Shown here in pieces: positions 25,233 to 32,537 of a DNA stretch of 32,537 bases (positions are counted from its first letter, which is position 1; the number at the start of each line of letters is the position of its first letter). A program made the translations under genes and the position numbers. Under the pieces are notes generated by a model. That model was not told where the DNA came from, searched no databases, and saw only the letters and a list, made by a program, of their open reading frames with translations. The DNA is from an uncultured Candidatus Pelagibacter sp. (GTDB lineage Bacteria; Pseudomonadota; Alphaproteobacteria; Pelagibacterales; Pelagibacteraceae), in the NCBI GenBank assembly GCA_905620465.1, contig CAJQTO010000016.1:1-32537 (forward strand). Direction: 5' to 3'.

Positions 25233-27821
25233 TCATTTTTTTTTTTTTATTTTTTTTTTAATTTTATCGTATTCTTTTCTTTTCTCAATTAAAATTAACG
25301 CTTCTTCCATATTAAGTTCTAATGGGTCCTTTTCTTCAGGTATTGTTGCATTTAATGATTTATATTTGATATACGGTCCATATTGACCCTTCATTATTCT
25401 TACTGGTTTTTTATCTTCTGGATGTTCACCTAAATCTTTAATTATTGAAGAAGACATTCTACCAGGTTTTGCTTCAGCAATAAGGGTAATAGCTCTATTA
25501 ATTCCAATTGAAAAAATCTCTTCAACATTTTCAATTCTAGCTGATTTATTTTCACATTTTAAATAAGGTCCAAATCTACCAGAGTTTAATATTATATCTT
25601 TTTGATTCTCAGGGTTAACTCCTAAACTTTTTGGTAACGAACAAAGAAATTTTGCTCTATCAAGATCAATACTTTCTAATATTATTCCTTTAGGAATTGA
25701 TATATTTTTAAAATTATTAACTTCTTTATCTATTTTTTTCTTTTTAGTTTTTTTTTTCTTTTTAATTTTAAGTACCACCTCTTCTTTAATTTCTTCATTT
25801 TTTTCATACTGAATATAAGGACCGAACCTTCCATTTTTAAGATACATGTCATTACCATTTTCATGTTTTCCAATAAATTTTGGTTCAGCTAGTTGAGATT
25901 GAGCAGCAGCTTTTGCTTTAGATAAGGGTCTAGTAAATTTACAATCTGGGTAATTTGAACAACCTATAAAAGCACCACCTCTAAAACTATTTTTTAAACT
26001 TAATGACCCAGTATCACATAATTTACATTGTCTATTAATATTTCCATCTTTATCTCTTTCAAAAATTAAACTACCTAGACTATCATTTAAGAGATCTAAA
26101 ACTTCTCTAGTTCTTTTCTCTTTAACGTCAGATACATTTTGATTAAAATCTTTCCAAAAAAGTTCTAGGACTTTTATCCAACCCTCCTTACCAGTTGTGA
26201 TGTCATCAAGTTGGTTTTCTAAGCTGGCAGTAAAGTTATAATCAACATACTTGGAGAAAAGTTTTTCAAGAAAAGCAGAAATTAATTTACCACGATCTGT
26301 TGGGTGAAATCTTTTGTTAATTGCTTCTGCATATCCTCTAGTAGATATAACTGATATTATACTTGCATAAGTTGAAGGTCTACCAATACCCAGTTCTTCT
26401 AATTTTTTAACTAAACTTGCCTCTGAATATCTAGGTGGTGGTTGTGTAAAATGTTGCTCATCTAATAGAGCTTCTATATTAACAGGACCTTTATTCATTT
26501 TTGGAAGAATATCTTCATCATCATCTTTTTTAGTATCTTTCATAACTTTTAAGAAACCATCAAATTTAATAACAGAGCCACTAGCCTTGCAGATTGTTTT
26601 ATTGTCTTCTGAGGTTATGGTTATAGTATTTCTATCAAACTGAGCGGGTTTCATTTGAGAGGATAGGGCCCTGCTCCAAATTAAATCATATAATTTATGT
26701 TGATCTGGACTTAGATATTTTTTAACCATATCTGGTGCACGCATAATATCTGTGGGTCTAATCGCTTCATGTGCTTCTTGAGCATTTTTAGCTTTTTTTC
26801 CAGAATAATTTGCTGCATTTTCTGGAACATATTCCCCACCAAACTCACTTTTTATATATTTTCTAAAAGTATCTACAGCATCAGTTGATAGATTAGTACC
26901 ATCAGTACGCATATACGTAATAAGACCGATAGTTTCTCCATCTATTTCTATACCTTGATAAAGTTTTTGAGCTATTTGCATTGTACGCGATGCTCCAAAT
27001 CCTAGTCTTCCAGAAGAAACTTGTTGCAATGTAGAGGTAGTGAAAGGGCCCGAAGGGTTTCTATTTACAACTTTACTTGAGATATCATTTATTTGGAATT
27101 TCTTAGACTTTACTTCGTTTATTACTTTATCAATTTCAGCTTTGTTTTTAAAAGAAAATTTCTCAATTTTTTTATCATTAAGTTGAGTAATACTTGCTAT
27201 TATAGAATTTTTATCAGTGTTGTTGAATTGAATACTTAAAGTCCAAAATTCTTCAGGATTAAAAAGCTCTATTTCATGTTCTCGCTCTGTAATTAATTTT
27301 AATGCAACAGATTGAACACGTCCTGCAGATTTAGAACCCGGTAGTTTTGTCCATAAAATTGGTGAGATGTTAAAACCAACTAAATAGTCTAAAGCTCTTC
27401 TAGCCATATAAGCATCAACGAGTAGGGGTTCGATTTGTCGTGGGTTTTCAATTCCATGAATAACTGCTTTTTTTGTAATTTCATTAAAAACAACTCTTTC
27501 TACATGCTTGTCTTTAATTAATTTTTTTTCATTTAAATATTCTTTAACGTGCCAAGCAATTGCTTCTCCCTCACGGTCTGGGTCAGTTGCTAATATTATT
27601 TTTGAAGAAATTTTAGCTGCATCTGTAATTTCTTTGAGATATTTTTTAGAAAAACTATCAACTTCCCATTCCATTTTAAAGTTATTGTCTGGATCAACGG
27701 AGCCATTTTTTGAGGGAAGATCTCTAATATGACCATAACTTGCTAATACAATATAATCATCACCTAGATATTTATTGATAGTTTTTGCTTTGGCTGGACT
27801 TTCTACGATTACAAGATTCAT
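25233..27821 (-). CDS. topA: DNA topoisomerase I
   Basis: Topoisomerase I relaxes negative supercoils by transient single-strand breaks. The 862-residue protein has the Toprim domain with E7 in VESPAKAKTI and DPDREGE at 80-86, and the catalytic tyrosine Y303 in TYMRTDG. A zinc ribbon near residues 595-630 (CKLC and CSNYPDC) is followed by repeated C-terminal domains with GRFGPYI, GRFGPYL and GQYGPYI. A lysine-rich linker (KKKKKTKKKK) sits between two of these repeats. The C terminus ends KKKIKKKK, encoded by A10 and A13 runs. It lies 37 bases downstream of plsY and 10 bases upstream of the tiny lipoprotein gene on the same strand. Confidence 0.97.
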   Translation of the reverse strand: MNLVIVESPAKAKTINKYLGDDYIVLASYGHIRDLPSKNGSVDPDNNFKMEWEVDSFSKKYLKEITDAAKISSKIILATDPDREGEAIAWHVKEYLNEKKLIKDKHVERVVFNEITKKAVIHGIENPRQIEPLLVDAYMARRALDYLVGFNISPILWTKLPGSKSAGRVQSVALKLITEREHEIELFNPEEFWTLSIQFNNTDKNSIIASITQLNDKKIEKFSFKNKAEIDKVINEVKSKKFQINDISSKVVNRNPSGPFTTSTLQQVSSGRLGFGASRTMQIAQKLYQGIEIDGETIGLITYMRTDGTNLSTDAVDTFRKYIKSEFGGEYVPENAANYSGKKAKNAQEAHEAIRPTDIMRAPDMVKKYLSPDQHKLYDLIWSRALSSQMKPAQFDRNTITITSEDNKTICKASGSVIKFDGFLKVMKDTKKDDDEDILPKMNKGPVNIEALLDEQHFTQPPPRYSEASLVKKLEELGIGRPSTYASIISVISTRGYAEAINKRFHPTDRGKLISAFLEKLFSKYVDYNFTASLENQLDDITTGKEGWIKVLELFWKDFNQNVSDVKEKRTREVLDLLNDSLGSLIFERDKDGNINRQCKLCDTGSLSLKNSFRGGAFIGCSNYPDCKFTRPLSKAKAAAQSQLAEPKFIGKHENGNDMYLKNGRFGPYIQYEKNEEIKEEVVLKIKKKKKTKKKKIDKEVNNFKNISIPKGIILESIDLDRAKFLCSLPKSLGVNPENQKDIILNSGRFGPYLKCENKSARIENVEEIFSIGINRAITLIAEAKPGRMSSSIIKDLGEHPEDKKPVRIMKGQYGPYIKYKSLNATIPEEKDPLELNMEEALILIEKRKEYDKIKKKIKKKK

Positions 27822-27858
27822 TACTAAACAAATTACTTAAAAGGCTTAGATAGTCAAA

Positions 27859-28434
27859 TCAATAAATTTTAGTCTTTATTTCTTCTTTGTTTTTCAATCG
27901 TTTTACGTTTTCTCTATGTGTATAGAATATCAGCACAAACATTATTATAAAAAATACTGAATTGTAATTTTCAAAAATTGTTAAATAAATTGGTATCATT
28001 AAACTAGCAACAAGGGATGAAAGAGATGAATATTTTGAAATAAGAAATGTAATAGCCCAGCTAATAATAAATATTAAACCCAAAATTATGTTTATCGAAA
28101 ATAATATTCCAACATAAGTTGCAACTCCTTTACCACCTTTAAACTTTAGCCATACAGGGAATACATGACCAAAAAAAGCACATAACGATGCAATAAAAAT
28201 GTAGTCTGGGAAGTTAAATTTCACATACAAAACTGGGAGAGCAGCCTTTGTTATATCCAAGACCAATGTAGTATAACCTAATTTTTTATTCCCGGCTCTA
28301 AGAGCATTAGTTGCACCAATATTTCCAGATCCTATATTTCTAATATCTTTTTTTAAAAAAATTTTTGTAAGTATATACCCAAAAGGTATTGATCCTAAAA
28401 AGTATGATCCCAATGCAATGATTAAATATTCCAT
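27859..28434 (-). CDS. plsY: Glycerol-3-phosphate acyltransferase PlsY
   Basis: PlsY transfers an acyl group from acyl phosphate to glycerol-3-phosphate, the first committed step of phospholipid synthesis in the PlsX/PlsY pathway. The 191-residue protein has about five membrane helices. Family motifs are GSIPFGYILTK (residues 14-24), the GSGNIGATNALRAGNKKLG loop near 36-54 and GHVFPVWLKFKGGKGVATYVG near 88-108, which holds the active-site GGKG. The start is two bases after the end of the dihydroorotase-like gene. PlsX is not in the window. Confidence 0.96.
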   Translation of the reverse strand: MEYLIIALGSYFLGSIPFGYILTKIFLKKDIRNIGSGNIGATNALRAGNKKLGYTTLVLDITKAALPVLYVKFNFPDYIFIASLCAFFGHVFPVWLKFKGGKGVATYVGILFSINIILGLIFIISWAITFLISKYSSLSSLVASLMIPIYLTIFENYNSVFFIIMFVLIFYTHRENVKRLKNKEEIKTKIY

Positions 28435-28436
28435 TA

Positions 28437-29723
28437 TTATAATGTAAATAGTTCTTCACCTTTTACAAATGTATTTGTTACTTTACCTTGTAATTTTTTA
28501 TTTTCTATTGAAGTATTTTTTGATTTTGAAACAAGTTTTTCTTTTTTTACAATCCAAGGTTTTTCAATGTCTACGATACAAAAATCACCATCATTACCAA
28601 TTGAAAGATTTCCTTTATTTATTTTTAATATTTTTGCTGGGTTTGATGTTAAAGCTTTAACGATGGTTTCTAATTTTATAGAACCATTATGATATAATTC
28701 TAAGCTTAGAGATAATAAAGTTTCTATACCAGATGCACCTGTGGCCGCTTGTGCAAAAGTTAATCTTTTTTGTTCTTCATCTTCAGGTTTATGGTCAGAA
28801 ACAATTACATCTATAGTTTCGTCTTTTAAGCCTTGAACTAGTGCTATTCTATCTTCCTCAGTTCTTAGTGGAGGAGACAGTTTTAAAAATGTTCTAAAAT
28901 CTCCGATATCATTTTCATTTAGTGATAGGTTGTTGATTGATACACCAGTAGTAAATTTAACTTTATTCTTTCTTTCTTTAATTATCTCAACAGAGACACC
29001 AGATGATATCTGTGATATGTGGTATCTACATTTTATATTTTCAAGCAAAGTTAAATCTCTTTCAATAATTATTCTCTCTGCAACAGCCGGTATTCCAGAA
29101 AGACCAAGTTTTGTTGCTATAATTCCAGTGTTAATCATTCCGTTTTTTGACAAATCATAATCTTCTGCATGTTGCATTATTAGTGTTCCTAAATCTTTAG
29201 CAGAGCTCATTATTCGTGACATTAACTGAGTATTTTGAATAGTTTTTACTCCATCTGTAAATGCAATTATTCCTCTACCTTGAAGTAAACCAAATTCAGT
29301 CATACTGGTACCCTCAATATTTTTAGTCAGTGAAGCACTAGGAAAAACATTAATTTTAGATTTATCTCTTCCACGTCTTTTTAAAAAGTCTACTATTGAA
29401 ACATTATCAATTATAGGATCGGTGTTAGGCATTGTTACAACTGAGGTTACACCCCCAGCAAGTGCAGCATTACTTAGTGTTCTAAAATTTTCTTTATATT
29501 CATAACCAGGCTCTCCTGCAAAAACTCTCATATCAACCAAGCCTGGAAATATATACTTTCCCTTAAGATCAATAATCTTTTCTTTATTTGGAATATTGTT
29601 AGTATTAACTTTTTTACCTATGGCTTCAACTGCTCCATCTTCTCCTATGATTAACCCACCAATCTCATTTATAGAATTGTAAGGATCAATTATATTTGCA
29701 TTTATAAAGTATTTTTTTTTCAT
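28437..29723 (-). CDS. Dihydroorotase-like protein lacking metal ligands (PyrX / PyrC' type)
   Basis: The 428-residue protein has the fold and length of a class I dihydroorotase (amidohydrolase superfamily), but the metal-binding residues are missing. The DxHxH motif reads PGLVDMRVFAGEPG, with R66 and F68 in place of the two histidines. The later HIxH is HISQ, and the usual PHHL is INNL. The DH of SDHKPEDEEQKRL is kept. Similar non-catalytic homologs (PyrC' in Pseudomonas, PyrX-like in alphaproteobacteria) are known beside pyrB, where they support assembly of aspartate carbamoyltransferase. It follows pyrB directly, with the pyrB stop ending at the base before its start. A catalytic dihydroorotase must lie elsewhere. 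Confidence 0.9.
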   Translation of the reverse strand: MKKKYFINANIIDPYNSINEIGGLIIGEDGAVEAIGKKVNTNNIPNKEKIIDLKGKYIFPGLVDMRVFAGEPGYEYKENFRTLSNAALAGGVTSVVTMPNTDPIIDNVSIVDFLKRRGRDKSKINVFPSASLTKNIEGTSMTEFGLLQGRGIIAFTDGVKTIQNTQLMSRIMSSAKDLGTLIMQHAEDYDLSKNGMINTGIIATKLGLSGIPAVAERIIIERDLTLLENIKCRYHISQISSGVSVEIIKERKNKVKFTTGVSINNLSLNENDIGDFRTFLKLSPPLRTEEDRIALVQGLKDETIDVIVSDHKPEDEEQKRLTFAQAATGASGIETLLSLSLELYHNGSIKLETIVKALTSNPAKILKINKGNLSIGNDGDFCIVDIEKPWIVKKEKLVSKSKNTSIENKKLQGKVTNTFVKGEELFTL

Positions 29724-30665
29724 TTATTCACAAAATATTTTTAAACAGGCCATTCTTACTGCTACACCAAACTCAACTTGTTCCTTAATTACACTTCTGT
29801 TAATGTCATCTGCTAATTTGGTATCTATTTCAATTCCTCTATTCATAGGACCTGGGTGCATGATTAAAGCATCTTCCTTTGCATGAGAAAGTTTGTCTGG
29901 TGTAAGACCGTAGTATTCATAATATTCTCTGTTTGATGACAAAAATGAGCTAGTCATTCTTTCATTTTGTAATCTTAGCATCATTACAATGTCACAGTCC
30001 TTTAATCCTTTTTTCATATCAGTAAATGTAGTAACACCAAATTTTTCTATTTCTTTAGGCATTAAGTTTGAGGGAGCAATAATATTAACCTCTGCACCCA
30101 ACATATTTAATAAATAGATATTTGACCTTGCAACACGTGAATGTGTGATGTCTCCACAAATTGCAATTCTTAAACCTTCTATTTTTTTCTTTCGATTTAT
30201 AATAGTCAATGCATCTAATAAAGCTTGAGTAGGGTGTTCACGACTTCCGTCACCAGCATTAAGTACTCCGCAATTTACTTTTTGAGATAAAAGATTACAT
30301 GCACCTGAATCTTGATGACGAATTACAATAATATCTGGATGCATTGCATTTAAAGTCATCGCTGTATCAATAAGTGTCTCACCTTTTTTAATTGCAGAAT
30401 TTGCCATGTTCATAGACATCACATCTGCACCCAATCTTTTTCCTGCTAGTTCAAATGAACTTTGAGTTCTTGTTGAAGGTTCAAAAAACAAATTAATCTG
30501 AGTTTTTCCACTGAGTACGTTTAATTTTTTATTTTTACTTTGGTTAAGTTTAATAAAAGTCTTAGCTTCATCTAAAATTAAATTAACATCATTAATGGAT
30601 AGATCTTGAATACCTAGGAGGTGTTTTTGAGAGATTTTAATAGCTTTATTTGTTTTGGTTGCCAT
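29724..30665 (-). CDS. pyrB: Aspartate carbamoyltransferase catalytic subunit
   Basis: PyrB condenses carbamoyl phosphate and aspartate, the first committed step of pyrimidine synthesis. The 313-residue protein has the carbamoyl-phosphate motif [13 protein letters not shown] (S64-T65-R66-T67) and [14 protein letters not shown] near residues 137-150. The aspartate-domain segments HSRVARSN and MLRLQNERM, and the C-terminal [12 protein letters not shown], are also seen. No regulatory subunit PyrI is adjacent. The neighbour is the dihydroorotase-like protein, as in the class A-like PyrB-PyrC' complexes. Its first bases can pair with an upstream stretch (see the hairpin entry). Confidence 0.96.
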   Translation of the reverse strand: MATKTNKAIKISQKHLLGIQDLSINDVNLILDEAKTFIKLNQSKNKKLNVLSGKTQINLFFEPSTRTQSSFELAGKRLGADVMSMNMANSAIKKGETLIDTAMTLNAMHPDIIVIRHQDSGACNLLSQKVNCGVLNAGDGSREHPTQALLDALTIINRKKKIEGLRIAICGDITHSRVARSNIYLLNMLGAEVNIIAPSNLMPKEIEKFGVTTFTDMKKGLKDCDIVMMLRLQNERMTSSFLSSNREYYEYYGLTPDKLSHAKEDALIMHPGPMNRGIEIDTKLADDINRSVIKEQVEFGVAVRMACLKIFCE

Positions 30666-30704
30666 TAAAATTAACTCTATAACTATTAACTAACACTATG
30701 GCAA
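30659..30704 (-). promoter_or_regulatory. Possible start-codon-sequestering hairpin of pyrB
   Basis: In the minus-strand RNA, TTGCCAT (30704-30698) just after the ruvX stop is the exact complement of ATGGCAA (30665-30659), the start codon and next four bases of pyrB. The loop is 32 bases of AT-rich sequence. Such a 7-bp stem would hide the initiation codon. The function is an inference, and the stem could be accidental. Confidence 0.3.
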
Positions 30705-30705
30705 G

Positions 30706-31161
30706 TTAATTGTTTAAAAAGTCTATTGCACCTTGCAAAATAAAGGCTGCTGCGTTTTGATCAATAGTTTTAACTCTTTTAGATACATTAACATCTAATA
30801 AACTAGAGAGATTAAAAGCACCAACAGTTGAAAGTCTCTCATCCCACAAAATCACTGGTAGATCTATATTTTTAGAAATGTTTGATGCAACATCATTAAC
30901 GGATTGAGCTGATCTTCCCATTGAGCCATCCATATTCACTGGGTTTCCAACAATTATCCCACCAATATTGTTTTCTTTAATGATTACCTTAAGCTGTTCT
31001 ATAAGTTCATTAGTATTTGTTTTATTTATAGTTTTAAACGGTGTAGCAATTGATTGTCTTTCATCACAAATAGAGACGCCAATTCTTTTTGATCCTAAGT
31101 CTAAACCAATAAATCTTACTTTATTTAGGTGTTTTATTTTAAAATCTTCAATTGTGATCAT
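30706..31161 (-). CDS. ruvX: Putative pre-16S rRNA nuclease RuvX/YqgF
   Basis: YqgF/RuvX is a RNase H-fold protein implicated in final maturation of the 16S rRNA 5' end. I choose the ATG at 31161, giving 151 residues. The frame remains open up to 31242, but that extension is cysteine- and lysine-rich, lacks similarity and would overlap the gatC start. The fold is shown by GLDLGSKRIGVSICDERQ near residues 18-35, GNPVNMDGSMGRSAQSV near 76-92, WDERLSTVGA near 109-118 and the C-terminal DQNAAAFILQGAIDFL. The catalytic acids (D in GLDLG, E in WDERLST, D in DQNAA) are all present. It diverges from gatC and probably leads into pyrB. Confidence 0.93.
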   Translation of the reverse strand: MITIEDFKIKHLNKVRFIGLDLGSKRIGVSICDERQSIATPFKTINKTNTNELIEQLKVIIKENNIGGIIVGNPVNMDGSMGRSAQSVNDVASNISKNIDLPVILWDERLSTVGAFNLSSLLDVNVSKRVKTIDQNAAAFILQGAIDFLNN

Positions 31162-31212
31162 ATTGTATATTTTACACTTAAGTGATAGTTTGCCGACATA
31201 TTTAATTACCAC

Positions 31213-31500
31213 ATGACAATTGATCTTAAAACAATAAAGCACATATCTAAATTATCAAGAATTTCAGTTGATGATGCAAAGGCTGATAAATTAGCTGTAG
31301 ATCTTAACTCTATATTTGATTTTATTGAAAAATTGAATGAGCTTAACACTGATAATGTTGAGCCTTTAACTTCTGTTGCTGAGACGACATTAAAATTACG
31401 AGCCGATGAAGTTAAAAGTAAAGATATTAGAGATCAAATATTAAAAAATTCACCAGATGAAAATGAAGATTTTTTTGTCGTACCAAGGGTAGTTGAATAA
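31213..31500 (+). CDS. gatC: Asp/Glu-tRNA(Asn/Gln) amidotransferase subunit C
   Basis: GatC stabilises the GatA-GatB amidotransferase that converts Glu-tRNA(Gln), and in many bacteria Asp-tRNA(Asn), to the amidated form. The 95-residue protein has the typical helices with DLKTIKHISKLSRISV near the start, the FDFIEKLNELNTDNVEPLTSV centre and the RADEV...ILKNSPDENEDFFVVPRVVE C terminus, diagnostic for the family. Its last base is the first base of gatA (TAATG). The presence of GatCA suggests the organism makes at least Gln-tRNA indirectly. Confidence 0.96.
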   Translation: MTIDLKTIKHISKLSRISVDDAKADKLAVDLNSIFDFIEKLNELNTDNVEPLTSVAETTLKLRADEVKSKDIRDQILKNSPDENEDFFVVPRVVE

Positions 31501-32537
31501 TGTCTGATATTACTTCACTCACTTTAACTGAATTAGTTAAGAATATTAAAGATAAAAAGATTTCCTCTGAAGAGACGACAAAAGCTTTTATTGAAAGAGG
31601 GGAAAAATCAAGAGATTTAAATGCTTACATAACAGAAGATTTTTCTAATGCACTTAATAAAGCAAAAAGCTTTGATCAAAAACCTAATTTTGATTTAAAA
31701 CTTCCAGGTGTTCCAATGGCAGTTAAAGATTTATTTTGTACTAAAGATGTAAAAACTACAGCGGGTAGTAAAATTTTAAATAATTTTATTCCACCATATG
31801 AGTCGACTGTTACACAAAATATTTGGAATGAAGGTGCAATTTTACTTGGTAAATTAAATTGTGATGAATTTGCAATGGGCTCATCTAATGAAACAAGTTT
31901 TTTTGGGAACGTCCAAAGTCCGATTGATAAAGATCTAGTACCTGGAGGATCATCAGGAGGATCAGCATCAGCTCTAGCAGCCAATTTAACGCCTATTACA
32001 ATTGGAACTGATACTGGTGGATCTATAAGACAGCCTGCTTCATTTACTGGTACAGTGGGTTTAAAACCAACCTATGGTAGCTGCTCAAGATATGGTATTG
32101 TTGCTTTTGCATCATCATTAGATCAAGCAGGACCCATGTCTAAAAATGTAAAAGATTGTGCTCTACTTCAAGAAATTATCAGTACTTATGACGAGAAAGA
32201 TTCAACATCAATTGATTTTAAAAGAAATGCATACTGCAAAGAATTAACAAATAATATTAAAGGTAAAAAAATTGGAATTCCAAAAGAATATAGAGTTGAA
32301 GGAATGCCTAAAGAAATTGAAGACCTTTGGACCAAAGGAATTGAGTATGCAAAAGATTGTGGTGCAGAAATAGTTGAAATTTCACTACCTCATACAAACT
32401 ATGCATTACCCACTTATTATATAGTAGCCCCTGCTGAAGCATCTTCAAACTTAGCAAGATATGACGGTGTTAAGTATGGATTTAGATCAAAGGGCGAAAA
32501 CTTAATTGATATGTACGAAAAAACTAGGTCAGAAGGT
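31500..32537 (+). CDS. gatA: Asp/Glu-tRNA(Asn/Gln) amidotransferase subunit A, N-terminal part (3' end outside window)
   Basis: GatA is the amidase that releases ammonia from glutamine for the GatCAB complex. The first 346 residues are visible and run off the window edge without a stop. The amidase signature is complete: K76 in PMAVKDLF, S151 in PGGSSGGSAS and S175 in TDTGGSIRQPA. These form the Ser-cisSer-Lys triad and have the same spacings (75 and 24 residues) as in the S. aureus enzyme. The start ATG overlaps the gatC stop by one base. gatB is expected downstream. Confidence 0.97.
   Translation, partial: MSDITSLTLTELVKNIKDKKISSEETTKAFIERGEKSRDLNAYITEDFSNALNKAKSFDQKPNFDLKLPGVPMAVKDLFCTKDVKTTAGSKILNNFIPPYESTVTQNIWNEGAILLGKLNCDEFAMGSSNETSFFGNVQSPIDKDLVPGGSSGGSASALAANLTPITIGTDTGGSIRQPASFTGTVGLKPTYGSCSRYGIVAFASSLDQAGPMSKNVKDCALLQEIISTYDEKDSTSIDFKRNAYCKELTNNIKGKKIGIPKEYRVEGMPKEIEDLWTKGIEYAKDCGAEIVEISLPHTNYALPTYYIVAPAEASSNLARYDGVKYGFRSKGENLIDMYEKTRSEG

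Noticed and set aside
25177..25386. 69-codon phenylalanine-rich frame on the plus strand over the topA 3' end
   Set aside because: Its composition comes from the T tracts that encode polylysine on the other strand, and it overlaps topA and the lipoprotein gene.
31162..31242. Longer ruvX starting at 31242
   Set aside because: The extra 27 residues have no family similarity and would overlap the divergent gatC start region. The ATG at 31161 gives a normal-length protein.
1..32537. Mobile elements, CRISPR arrays, prophage genes, tRNA or rRNA genes, defence systems
   Set aside because: The window is fully occupied by housekeeping genes in conserved order. No direct-repeat arrays, transposase or integrase motifs, or cloverleaf-like sequences were noticed in the few short gaps.

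Overview
The window looks like a stretch of a streamlined alphaproteobacterial chromosome, most probably a SAR11 (Pelagibacterales, Ca. Pelagibacter-like) genome. This is an inference from four things: very high A+T content, lysine/isoleucine/asparagine-rich proteins, almost no intergenic DNA (many TAATG and ATGA start/stop overlaps), and alphaproteobacterial gene neighbourhoods (rpoC-rpsL-rpsG-fusA-rpsJ; pyrB with a dihydroorotase-like partner, plsY and topA; ruvX divergent from gatCA). No database search was possible.

Layout. Bases 1-18440, all on the plus strand, hold the 3' part of rpoC and then a nearly gap-free fusion of the str, S10, spc and alpha ribosomal-protein operons: rpsL, rpsG, fusA, rpsJ, rplC, rplD, rplW, rplB, rpsS, rplV, rpsC, rplP, rpmC, rpsQ, rplN, rplX, rplE, rpsN, rpsH, rplF, rplR, rpsE, rplO, secY, adk, rpsM, rpsK, rpoA, rplQ. 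The only sizeable gap, 165 bases between rpoC and rpsL, contains strong inverted repeats and a consensus-like promoter, so it may be a structured regulatory leader. A second promoter-like site lies in the adk-rpsM gap. Genes often found in this cluster are missing from it: tuf, rpmD, rpmJ, infA and rpsD.

Bases 18466-24381 hold metabolic and transport genes on both strands: a RluC-type pseudouridine synthase, lipB (minus), mgtE, panC (minus), and the galU-ugd pair that makes UDP-glucuronate. Convergent neighbours here overlap or nearly touch at their 3' ends. Bases 24378-31161 are a long minus-strand run read as ruvX, pyrB, a dihydroorotase-like gene, plsY, topA, a tiny lipoprotein gene not described by length-filtered ORF calling, a 76-residue exported protein and a RidA-family gene. 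The window closes on the plus strand with gatC and the 5' part of gatA.

How the genes work together: the first half makes ribosomal proteins, the RNA polymerase alpha and beta' subunits, EF-G, the SecY translocon and adenylate kinase. The second half adds rRNA modification, lipoylation, Mg2+ uptake, pantothenate, nucleotide-sugar and pyrimidine synthesis, phospholipid initiation, DNA supercoiling control, and the amidotransferase for Gln-tRNA/Asn-tRNA. I see no mobile element, CRISPR array, prophage, tRNA or rRNA, and no clear new defence or biosynthetic system. The most interesting items are the rpsL leader, the dihydroorotase homolog that lacks metal ligands, the small exported proteins downstream of topA with their long A tracts, and a possible start-codon-sequestering hairpin on pyrB.
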